Shown here in pieces: positions 25,247 to 33,051 of a stretch of 64,000 bases of DNA. Position numbers and translations under genes: made by a program. Numbering within the stretch: position 1 is the first letter of the stretch; the number at the start of each line of letters is the position of its first letter. The notes beneath the pieces are model-generated. The model had not been told where the DNA came from, did no database searches, and saw only the letters and a program-made list of their open reading frames with translations. This DNA is from Deltaproteobacteria bacterium (lineage in GTDB: Bacteria; Desulfobacterota; Desulfomonilia; UBA1062), in contig JAHDOV010000021.1 of assembly GCA_018434685.1 (NCBI GenBank), positions 62,001-126,000 of the forward strand, in the 5' to 3' direction.

Positions 25247-26830
25247 GTGAAACAATGGTCCGTCTCCGACCTTATCGACTTGGAGTACTTCTTTGCGCGT
25301 GACGAGGCGCAGCCGGAGATGCTCCTCGAGGAACGGGACAGGGAGATCTACCTTGAGTCTGTCAGTCCGCACCTGCAGGAGACACCTGCCGGCTCGAGGT
25401 CATTCAGGCGCAATGTCCTGGGCCTCTGGCTCGATGAACGGCGGGGGCTCTACCAGAAGGATCACGGAACTCAGGCCGTATTGCCCGGAGATGTCTTCAC
25501 CGAGGCCCTCGGGCTCCTCGGGTTCGTCATCGCGGTTATCGGGATTGCATCAGGCGTGGGGCTCGCCCTTTCCATGCTGGTCTACGGCGGGCAGGAGCCC
25601 ATCAATGTCTCGGTGTATTTCGGCGTCCTGGTCCTCATGCAGATCCTCTTCATCATGGTAACACTGCGCTTTTTCTTCATCAGGACCTCTGCCGGGCGGC
25701 TGAAAAGGTATTCGGTTGTCTATCCGTTACTGGGCACGCTCTTGATCAGGATGGTGAACAGGCTGTTCCAGAGTGCCCTCAGGAGGTTCTCTGCGGAGAG
25801 CAAACAGGGCATGGAGGCGGTCTTCGGCAGGGCACTGGCACGGCATACCCTCTATGGACCGGTCCTCTTCTGGACCCTCTTCGGCCTCGTACAGACCTTC
25901 GGCGTATTCTTCAATCTCGGGGCCATTGCAGCCACACTCATCAGGGTATTCACCGCCGATCTCGCATTCGGCTGGCAGTCGACCCTCCAGTTGAGCTCTC
26001 AGGCAGTGTACAGCCTGGTCCGGGTGCTTGCTGTGCCCTGGGCATGGGCTATTCCCCCGGGAATCGCCTATCCCGGCCTGGCCCAGATCGAAGGCAGCCG
26101 CATGGTGCTTAAAGACGGCATTTACCATCTCATGACCAGCGACCTGGTAGCTTGGTGGCCGTTTCTGGTGTGCGCCGTGTGCTTCTACGGACTGCTTCCG
26201 CGGTTGATGCTCTTCGTGGCCGCCCTGGCCGGCAGAAGGCATTGTCTCTCCCTGATTGATTTCAGTGCTGCGGATGCCGAGAGGCTTCTCCTGCGCATGA
26301 CGAGGCCGGTCCTGTCTACTGCCGGTTCGGCAGAGCACGATTCAGGGGCAGCGATGAACGGTGAGCCGGGCGGAGCTGTCATTGCTGAAGCAGTGCGGGC
26401 GCAGGGGATCACCTCGATCGTGCTCGTGCCCGCCGACCTGGCCCCCCTGTATGACGCTCTTGAGCTGAAGGAGGCGGTCTCGCGGACCCTGGGATGGGAC
26501 GTCTCGGAGATCCGGGAGATACAGGGAGAGGCTCATGCTGATGAGCAGGTGCTCGGTGCCGCGGCAGATGCCTCTGCCGCAGGAGACAGGGGCGTTGTCG
26601 TGCTGCTGGAGGCATGGCAGCCGCCCATAGTCGAGACCATGGAATTCATCAAGGCACTCAGGGTTTCGATCGGCAAGACAGCCCGTCTGGCAGTGCTCCT
26701 CATCGGCAGGCCTGATGGCCGGACCATATTCACCGGTGTGGACGCATCGGACAGGGAGATATGGGCCCGTTCGATACACAAGCTCGCCGATCCCTACCTG
26801 CGGCTCGAGGCTGCGGGGGGCTCCGGATGA
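25247..26830 (+). CDS. DUF2868 membrane protein, partner of the DUF3482 GTPase
   Basis: This 527-residue protein starts at GTG 25247. It has about four to six transmembrane segments (residues ~85-150, ~195-240 and ~300-330) and a soluble C-terminal domain of about 170 residues. The beginning WSVSDLIDLEYFFARDE is typical of DUF2868, a family encoded next to DUF3482 GTPases. That is the case here: its TGA overlaps the next ATG (ATGA). The conserved pairing suggests a membrane complex controlled by the GTPase. Biochemical function is unknown. Confidence 0.8.
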   Translation: MKQWSVSDLIDLEYFFARDEAQPEMLLEERDREIYLESVSPHLQETPAGSRSFRRNVLGLWLDERRGLYQKDHGTQAVLPGDVFTEALGLLGFVIAVIGIASGVGLALSMLVYGGQEPINVSVYFGVLVLMQILFIMVTLRFFFIRTSAGRLKRYSVVYPLLGTLLIRMVNRLFQSALRRFSAESKQGMEAVFGRALARHTLYGPVLFWTLFGLVQTFGVFFNLGAIAATLIRVFTADLAFGWQSTLQLSSQAVYSLVRVLAVPWAWAIPPGIAYPGLAQIEGSRMVLKDGIYHLMTSDLVAWWPFLVCAVCFYGLLPRLMLFVAALAGRRHCLSLIDFSAADAERLLLRMTRPVLSTAGSAEHDSGAAMNGEPGGAVIAEAVRAQGITSIVLVPADLAPLYDALELKEAVSRTLGWDVSEIREIQGEAHADEQVLGAAADASAAGDRGVVVLLEAWQPPIVETMEFIKALRVSIGKTARLAVLLIGRPDGRTIFTGVDASDREIWARSIHKLADPYLRLEAAGGSG

Positions 26831-28263
26831 GTGCCGAAACGATCCTCTCCTTCGCCATAGTCGGGCACCCGAACGAGGGCAAGTCATCGGTGGTATCCAC
26901 CCTGGCAGAGGACGACAGCGTGCGGATCACGCCGGTACCCGGAGAAACGGTCGTCTGCCGGACATTCCCGGTCGTCATCGACGGCGAGGAGATCGTCCGG
27001 TTCGTGGATACCCCGGGTTTCCAGTCACCCCTGGCAACGCTCGCCTGGCTGCAGGAGCACGAAGGTCCAGAGGTGCTCGAGGCATTCATCACGGCGCACC
27101 GGGACGACACTCGTTTTTCCGGGGAATGTGAACTGTTCACGCCGCTGGCTGCCGGTGCAGGGATTATCTACGTGGTGGATGCCTCCAGGCCGCTGCGGAA
27201 GGTGGACATCGCGGAAATGGAGATCCTGCGCATGACCGGAATACCCCGGATGGCCATCATCAACAACAAGGATGAAACCTCCACCTTTGTGGAAATCTGG
27301 CGGGCCGAGCTGCGCAAGCACTTCAACGCCATCCGGGTCTTCAATGCGCACATGGCCACCTATGCTGAGAGGATCGCCCTGCTGGAAAGCCTGAAATCGA
27401 TAGATCAGCAGTGGGAGAGCGCACTGGCCAGGGTCATCCTTGCATTCAGGGATGACTGGTCTCGCCGGAGCGGAATGACCGCGCTCATCATGTGCGACAT
27501 GATCGAGGACTGCCTCGGCTACCAGGCAACCAGGAACTTCTCCGAGGATTCTGAGCTTGATGCTGTGACACAGCGGCTCGTGCGGGAATACCAGGAAGAG
27601 ATCGCCCGGATCGAGAAGAAGGCCCACAAAAAGATCAGGCAGCTCTTCAAGCACAATATCTTCGATTATGCCCTGCCCGAGCAGTCCATCGCCGGGGAAG
27701 ACCTCTTTCTCGACAGGACCTGGCAGGTGCTGGGGCTCACCCCGTGGCAGCTCGCCGCGGCAGGTGCGGCTGCAGGGGGAGGCATCGGCCTCGGTCTCGA
27801 TGCAGCCACGGCCGGAATCACCTTCGGGGTGTTCACCATCTCCGGTGCCTTGCTGGGAGCAGGTTCAGCCCTGGTGGGCGGCAAGCAGGCATACCGGGCA
27901 GTGATAAAGGGCCCGAAGCTCGGCGATTACCAGGCATCCGGCAGAATAGGGGGGTCGCAGCTGAAGGTCGGCCCGGTTACCAACATCCAGTTCCCCTTCA
28001 TCCTGCTCGACCGGGCGCTCATCTTCTACACCCGCGCCATCAACTGGGCGCATGGCAGACGGGGGAGAAAAGGCCAGGACAGGCCACAGACCGACGACAA
28101 AAGCTATATATCGTCATTCACCACTGCCCAGCGCAGCACCTGCTCGGCGTTCTTTCAGTCTGTCCGCTCCGGCAATGAAAAGAAATACGAGCACGCCAGG
28201 CAGGAAATGGTTGTTCTGCTGAAGGATGTGCTCGCCGGCATCGCTCACTCGGAAAGGAGATAG
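26827..28263 (+). CDS. DUF3482-type GTPase
   Basis: This 478-residue protein starts at ATG 26827, overlapping the DUF2868 stop by 4 bases. The N-terminal GTPase domain has G1 GHPNEGKSS, the switch-II DTPGF and G4 NNKDE, as in Era-like GTPases. The C-terminal half is DUF3482. It contains a Gly/Ala-rich stretch (LAAAGAAAGGGIGLGLDAATAGITFGVFTISGALLGAGSALVGG) that resembles a membrane-inserting hairpin, and the final QEMVVLLKDVLAGI. It likely regulates or is recruited to the DUF2868 membrane partner. The specific process is unknown. Confidence 0.83.
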   Translation: MSAETILSFAIVGHPNEGKSSVVSTLAEDDSVRITPVPGETVVCRTFPVVIDGEEIVRFVDTPGFQSPLATLAWLQEHEGPEVLEAFITAHRDDTRFSGECELFTPLAAGAGIIYVVDASRPLRKVDIAEMEILRMTGIPRMAIINNKDETSTFVEIWRAELRKHFNAIRVFNAHMATYAERIALLESLKSIDQQWESALARVILAFRDDWSRRSGMTALIMCDMIEDCLGYQATRNFSEDSELDAVTQRLVREYQEEIARIEKKAHKKIRQLFKHNIFDYALPEQSIAGEDLFLDRTWQVLGLTPWQLAAAGAAAGGGIGLGLDAATAGITFGVFTISGALLGAGSALVGGKQAYRAVIKGPKLGDYQASGRIGGSQLKVGPVTNIQFPFILLDRALIFYTRAINWAHGRRGRKGQDRPQTDDKSYISSFTTAQRSTCSAFFQSVRSGNEKKYEHARQEMVVLLKDVLAGIAHSERR

Positions 28264-28354
28264 CTCCTGCTGTTTTTACCGGTGTCTGGTCAGCACCACG
28301 TTCCCGACTGAAACCCAGAATGGCCATGAAACAACCTTCGGGCAACGGGAACCC

Positions 28355-30493
28355 CTATCCGGTTTCGGTCGAGGTGGCGCTGGCCGCAGGCAGATAGAAA
28401 CGTTCGGCATAATCCTTGACCATGCGGTCTGCGTTGAAGCGCCAGCCGAGACTCTGCATGGCATGCTTCATCCTCTTGACCCACCCGCAGGGAATACCGC
28501 TTGCATCCTTTTCGTAGTAGAGCGGGAGTACTTCATTCTCGAGGGTGTCATAGAGATAGTCGGCGTCTCTCTGGTTCTGAACGCCGGGATCGTTGTGCAT
28601 GCCGCCGTGGCCGATGGCAAAACCGTTTCTGCCGTCATAGGCCTCGTTCCACCAGCCATCGAGCACCGAAAGGTTCAGGCCCCCGTTCAGAACTACCTTC
28701 TGACCGCTGGTTCCGCACGCCTCCAAGGGCCGCCTGGGGGTATTGAGCCACACGTCCACACCCTGAACCAGGTGGCGTGCCAGGTTGTAATCGTAGTTTT
28801 CGACAAAGATGATCCTCGTCCGGTAGGCACTGTCGTAGCTGAGGCGGGCGATCTGCTGCAGCAACCACTTGCCTTCGTCGTCACGGGGGTGGGCCTTGCC
28901 TGCGAAAATAATTTGAACGGGCCTTTTAGTATCTTTCACCAATCGGGCTAGACGTTCGGGCTGGGACAGGATGAGCGTTCCCCGCTTGTACGTTGCGAAC
29001 CTGCGGGCGCACCCGATCGTGAGCACGTCCGGGTCCAGGATGCGATCGATTTCTTCGATGGTTTCGTGGTGGCCCAGGCGCTCTGCCTGAAGGCGCAGGC
29101 GCCGCCGGACGAAGCGGATGAGCCGCATCTTCAGGCTCTGGTGGGTCTCCCACAGCTCTCCGTCGTCGATCTCGGCCACATGGTCCCAAACGTCCGGGTG
29201 CACCATGCGGGTGGGCCAGTCCTGCCCGAGACGCGTCTGGAACAACTGGTGCATCTGTGGGGCCAGCCATGACAGTACATGGACCCCGTTGGTGATGTGG
29301 CCGATGGGGACCTCGAGCTCGGGCCTGCTCGGCCAGAGTCCGTGCCACATGAGACGGCTGACGTCGGCATGGATTGCCGAGACGCCGTTTGCCCGGCGTG
29401 AGGTCTTCAGCGCGAGTACCGTCATGCAGAAAGTCTCGGTATGGTCTCCCGGATTGACGCGTCCCAGGGCCATGAAATCTTCGTGGGACAGCCCGATTCT
29501 TTCCCGGAAGATGCCGAGGTGCTCTTCCACCAGGTCCGGGTGGAACCGGTCGTGGCCTGCCGCAACCGGGGTGTGCGTGGTAAAGACGGTATAGAGGGAG
29601 ACCCGCCGGTGGGCACGGTGGAACGGGATCTGGTCATAGTCCATGATGCGGCGGATCTCTTCGAGGATGGCAAAGGAGCTGTGGCCCTCGTTCAGGTGAA
29701 GTACTCCGGGGAAGATATTGAGTGCCTGCAGGATACGAGCCCCGCCGACCCCCAGGAGCAGTTCCTGTCGAATCCGCAGGTTGTCGTCACCGCCGTAGAG
29801 CCGGGATGTCAGGTCGCGATCTTCGGCAGAGTTGCCGTCTACGTTGGAATCGAGCAGCAGCAGGCGAACACGTCCCACCTGGAGCTGCCAGACCCTGGCC
29901 TGGAGGGGACTCCTGCGGGTATCTATCCGTATGATGAGAGGCTGACCGGCAGAATCCCTCACCTGCTGGAGCGGCAGCCTGCCGGGATCGAGGTCGATGT
30001 AATCCTCTTCCTGCCAGCCATCGTTGTTCAGGCGCTGGGAAAAATAGCCCTGCTGGTAGAGCAGCCCGATTCCTATCAGGGGGATCCCCAGATCGGAGGC
30101 ACTCTTGAGGTGGTCTCCCGCCAGAATGCCCAACCCGCCGGAGTAGATCGGCAGGGATTCATGGAGGCCGAACTCGGCGGAGAAATAGACAACCGGGCGG
30201 TTGTTCACATTGCCGCAGTGGATGATGCCCCAGGTCTTTTGCTGCTCCATATACTCGTTCAGTCTCCGGAAGGCATAGTTTATCCGGCTGTGGAGTACCA
30301 GTTCGGCGGCCCGCTCCTCGACCTGCTCCGGCGTGATCTGGTTGAGAAAGGCAATGGGGTTGTGATCAACCTGGCGCCACAGGTGCGGGTCCAGGTCGGT
30401 GAAGATGCTGATAACCTCGGGATGCCATGTCCACCAGAGGTTGTGGGCCAGTGCCCGAAGACGTTCATGGAGATGGTTGACCGGATCTGCCAT
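28355..30493 (-). CDS. glgP: Alpha-glucan (glycogen) phosphorylase
   Basis: This 712-residue GT35 enzyme releases glucose 1-phosphate from glycogen or maltodextrin. The N-terminal DUF3417 region (ALAHNLWWTWHPEV...) marks the short, Thermotoga-type subgroup. The PLP-binding region is TPRRPLEACGTSGQKVVLNGG, with Lys as the Schiff-base residue. Further blocks are YFSAEFGLHESLPIYSGGLGILAGDHLKSASDLG and HLNEGHSSF. A strong AGGAGG precedes the ATG. It is a single-gene unit, convergent with the DUF3482 gene. No glycogen synthase or branching enzyme is nearby. Confidence 0.95.
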   Translation of the reverse strand: MADPVNHLHERLRALAHNLWWTWHPEVISIFTDLDPHLWRQVDHNPIAFLNQITPEQVEERAAELVLHSRINYAFRRLNEYMEQQKTWGIIHCGNVNNRPVVYFSAEFGLHESLPIYSGGLGILAGDHLKSASDLGIPLIGIGLLYQQGYFSQRLNNDGWQEEDYIDLDPGRLPLQQVRDSAGQPLIIRIDTRRSPLQARVWQLQVGRVRLLLLDSNVDGNSAEDRDLTSRLYGGDDNLRIRQELLLGVGGARILQALNIFPGVLHLNEGHSSFAILEEIRRIMDYDQIPFHRAHRRVSLYTVFTTHTPVAAGHDRFHPDLVEEHLGIFRERIGLSHEDFMALGRVNPGDHTETFCMTVLALKTSRRANGVSAIHADVSRLMWHGLWPSRPELEVPIGHITNGVHVLSWLAPQMHQLFQTRLGQDWPTRMVHPDVWDHVAEIDDGELWETHQSLKMRLIRFVRRRLRLQAERLGHHETIEEIDRILDPDVLTIGCARRFATYKRGTLILSQPERLARLVKDTKRPVQIIFAGKAHPRDDEGKWLLQQIARLSYDSAYRTRIIFVENYDYNLARHLVQGVDVWLNTPRRPLEACGTSGQKVVLNGGLNLSVLDGWWNEAYDGRNGFAIGHGGMHNDPGVQNQRDADYLYDTLENEVLPLYYEKDASGIPCGWVKRMKHAMQSLGWRFNADRMVKDYAERFYLPAASATSTETG

Positions 30494-30865
30494 ATAGATG
30501 CCTCCTTATTCACGTTGAGCCCAACTGCCCGTCAGGGCAATGTAAAAAAAACTGCTGCTATGCTATCTAGCACAGTTGAGCGGGTACCGGAAATATAAAA
30601 AAAGCCCGGGAAGTGTGGTGCCGGAGGCCGGAAATCTCCCGAACTGGCGCGAGGCGGGTAACGCTGGTCTATATACCGCAACCGGTCTTCCCAGAGGAGA
30701 AGCACTTTTCAGCCATCAGCCAGAACTTCTTGAATACCGAAGGTAATTCCCTATACCGATCTCAGAAATAAAATGAAGTATAGCGTACTGGAAATATTGA
30801 CTTGTTCACCAATTCAGTTCAAATGGTGCTTAGGATCCAGCTCGGCCGGAGGAGGTCACGCACCT
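30494..30865. other. Divergent intergenic region with a predicted promoter
   Basis: On the plus strand TTGAAT (30730-30735) and TATACC (30752-30757) are 16 bases apart, a likely promoter for the lipoprotein gene at 30866. The glgP promoter must lie on the other strand, but no convincing element was found. Nothing else is recognised. Confidence 0.45.
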
Positions 30866-31564
30866 ATGATGCGTAATATGGTTTCTTCGGTTTTCCTTGT
30901 GCTTTTGTTTTTTTTCATGTGCGGTTGCCGGGACATGCTCCATGCAGAGGGCAGCCAGGCCTCCTACCCGGTATCGGCCTGGCCTTTGGTGTATCACAAG
31001 GTCGAGCAGGACCGGGGTGAGACCGACATCCTCTGGCCCTTTTATGGTCACCTGCAGCAGGGCACCTACGAGGAATACTCCGCACTATGGCCCGTCATAC
31101 GGTTCGGCAGTGATACGTCCACGGGCGAGAACCTCTACACGGTAGCCCCGCTCTGGTGGCACAGGAGGTCACCGGACAAGATAACGGATGCCTCTCTCAT
31201 TTTTCATTCCTATACGCACGATGAGAAGCTCGATACGACGAAATCCGCATTCATCTGGCTGGGAACCGATGACATCGGGGTGTTCACCTATGAGCGGGAA
31301 AAAGACGAGACGCTCAGGGCCAGGTTCCTCTGGCAGGTGGTCTCCTACGAGCGAACCGGGCCCGACACGAAGGAGTTCCGTTTTCTCTGGCGGCTCATCA
31401 GGAAGAGCACCACGCCGCAAACAGAGGAGCTGGAGCTGAACCCCCTGTATTACCGTGAAACAGATACGGAAAAGGGCTCCTACTGGGCCATCCTGGGCGG
31501 GCTGGTCGGGAGAGAGACCATGCCTGACGGGCAGACACGGATGCGCTATCTCTGGGGCCTCTGA
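30866..31564 (+). CDS. Putative lipoprotein with repeated aromatic beta-strand motif
   Basis: The start at ATG 30866 follows GGAGGAGG; the frame also stays open back to 30773. The signal segment MVSSVFLVLLFFFMCGC ends in a lipobox-like MCGC, suggesting a lipidated 232-residue protein. The body is built of repeated strands ending in Trp or Tyr: DILWPFYGHL, SALWPVIRFG, APLWWHRRS, AFIWLGTDD, RFLWQVVSY, RFLWRLIRK and LNPLYY. This regular pattern, about 20-30 residues per repeat, suggests a beta-rich barrel or propeller fold. I do not recognise the family. It is transcribed alone. Confidence 0.65.
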   Translation: MMRNMVSSVFLVLLFFFMCGCRDMLHAEGSQASYPVSAWPLVYHKVEQDRGETDILWPFYGHLQQGTYEEYSALWPVIRFGSDTSTGENLYTVAPLWWHRRSPDKITDASLIFHSYTHDEKLDTTKSAFIWLGTDDIGVFTYEREKDETLRARFLWQVVSYERTGPDTKEFRFLWRLIRKSTTPQTEELELNPLYYRETDTEKGSYWAILGGLVGRETMPDGQTRMRYLWGL

Positions 31565-31701
31565 GCTGTTGTGCCTGGTTTTGGCAGTGATGTACGAGCA
31601 GGGACATTCTGTCCTGCCTGGCATGCCGGGCGGGTACGTACATAAATGAAACCGGATGTACGAATTGGTCGATCTGTTTGACGGATAGCATGCGCTGATG
31701 T

Positions 31702-31736
31702 CCAGCAGAATCTACCCAGGGTATTGATTCTGCTGG
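31702..31736. repeat. Inverted repeat overlapping a promoter
   Basis: CCAGCAGAATC (31702-31712) is matched perfectly by GATTCTGCTGG (31726-31736), with a 13-base loop. The right arm covers the -35 element of the promoter at 31724-31751, so it may be an operator. Alternatively it is a terminator hairpin for the preceding gene, though without a T tract. Confidence 0.6.
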
Positions 31737-31751
31737 AATTGGTGATATACT
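31724..31751 (+). promoter_or_regulatory. Predicted promoter of the DUF4382 lipoprotein gene
   Basis: TTGATT (31724-31729) and TATACT (31746-31751) have 16-base spacing. The start point would lie about 57 bases before the ATG at 31815. Confidence 0.5.
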
Positions 31752-31814
31752 TGAGTATAGTGCACGGTTATTGCATGGGATGAGAACATACCATTGTATG
31801 GAGAAGGAGCATCC

Positions 31815-32939
31815 ATGAAACACATATCGAAGATTCGCATCGTCATCGCTGTAGTTCTTGCCCTGTTTATTCTGTATGGCTGCAACAGCAGCAGTTCATC
31901 AGGCACCACGGGCACCCTGTCTCTGGGGCTCACCGATGCGGCTTCCACCGATTACAGAGCAATATATGTAACCATAGACGAGGTACAGGTTCACCGGGGA
32001 GGGGACGATGACGGCATCTGGCAGGTTGTTGCAACGCCGGACAAAACCTACAATCTGCTCGAACTGGTAAACGGGGTGATAGAACAGCTTGGCATCTCTC
32101 CCCTCGAGAGCGGGCTCTATACCCAGGTGCGGCTCATCGTGGGCACCAATGCCGATGCCGGGCTCAATATCCGCGGGGAGGCCCACCCGTATGCAAATTA
32201 TATCATCGACGACACGGATGGATATCACGAGTTGAAGATACCGAGCGGGTACCAGACAGGGATCAAGCTCGTCCATGAGTTCGAGATCGTTGAAGGACTG
32301 ACCACCGAGCTGGTGCTCGACTTTGATGCGCAAGCCTCTGTCGTTCAGGCCGGCAGCAGCGGCAACTGGCTGCTGAAACCGACGATCAAGGTGATCGGTA
32401 CGATTGACAATGCCATCGTTGACGGGGTGATCACCGATGTGAACCAGGCTCCACTCGAGGGGGTCCTGGTCAGCGCCCAGATCCACACTGCAGATACCGG
32501 TGGGGTCATCAGGCACACCGCCACGGTTTCTGATGAAAACGGCCAGTATCTCATGTACCTGGAGCCGGGAACGTATGTCATCGTTGCCTATCAAGACGGC
32601 TACAGCCCTGCATGTTCGGTGCTCGCTGCGGCCAACAATGAGGACTACGACAGATCGTTCACCCTGACGTCTGCAGAAATGGGGATTATCACGTGCAGTG
32701 TTGTCCTGCCGGATCAGGAGCAGGAGCAGATCGTGAGGATACGGTTCCTGCAGGCGTCCCCCTGTGAAGAGGGCGGCAGGATCGAGGTCAAGGCCCTCAG
32801 TGTCTCGACCAGCGGTTCCTTTGAGGTCAACCTGCCTGCCGGCACGTACGATATCATTGCTTCGGACGGCACCGCCACGCTCTTGCAGGAAGATGTGACC
32901 ACGGGTGATACGGTTGATTTGAACTTCACCACCCCTTAA
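31815..32939 (+). CDS. DUF4382 lipoprotein with carboxypeptidase-regulatory-like domain
   Basis: ATG 31815 is chosen for the AAGGAG upstream. The signal peptide ends in the lipobox LYGC, followed by a Ser-rich linker. Residues ~32-200 match the DUF4382 pattern: GTLSLGLTDAASTDYRAIYVTIDEVQVHR and later NLLELVNGVIEQLG...LPSGYQTGIKL-like strands. The next ~90 residues (VDGVITDVNQAPLEGVLVSAQI...YLMYLEPGTYVIVAYQDGY) form a carboxypeptidase-regulatory or prealbumin-like beta-sandwich. It probably sits on the outer membrane as a structural or adhesive protein. Ligand unknown. Confidence 0.8.
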   Translation: MKHISKIRIVIAVVLALFILYGCNSSSSSGTTGTLSLGLTDAASTDYRAIYVTIDEVQVHRGGDDDGIWQVVATPDKTYNLLELVNGVIEQLGISPLESGLYTQVRLIVGTNADAGLNIRGEAHPYANYIIDDTDGYHELKIPSGYQTGIKLVHEFEIVEGLTTELVLDFDAQASVVQAGSSGNWLLKPTIKVIGTIDNAIVDGVITDVNQAPLEGVLVSAQIHTADTGGVIRHTATVSDENGQYLMYLEPGTYVIVAYQDGYSPACSVLAAANNEDYDRSFTLTSAEMGIITCSVVLPDQEQEQIVRIRFLQASPCEEGGRIEVKALSVSTSGSFEVNLPAGTYDIIASDGTATLLQEDVTTGDTVDLNFTTP

Positions 32940-32959
32940 CACCGGGTGAGAGAGGATAT

Positions 32960-33006
32960 AACTACGATCCTGCAGACAGGAACAGCCTGTCTGCAGGATC
33001 GTAGTT
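32960..33006. repeat. 21-bp perfect inverted repeat between convergent genes
   Basis: The arms at 32960-32980 and 32986-33006 are perfectly complementary over 21 bases with a 5-base loop AACAG. There is no T tract. It lies between the stop of the lipoprotein gene and the stop of the large regulator gene, and may act as a bidirectional RNA-end structure. Confidence 0.85.
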
Positions 33007-33051
33007 GCCGTTACCCGAACTCCTTCGCATCGATTCATGGCCTCTCTTTCG

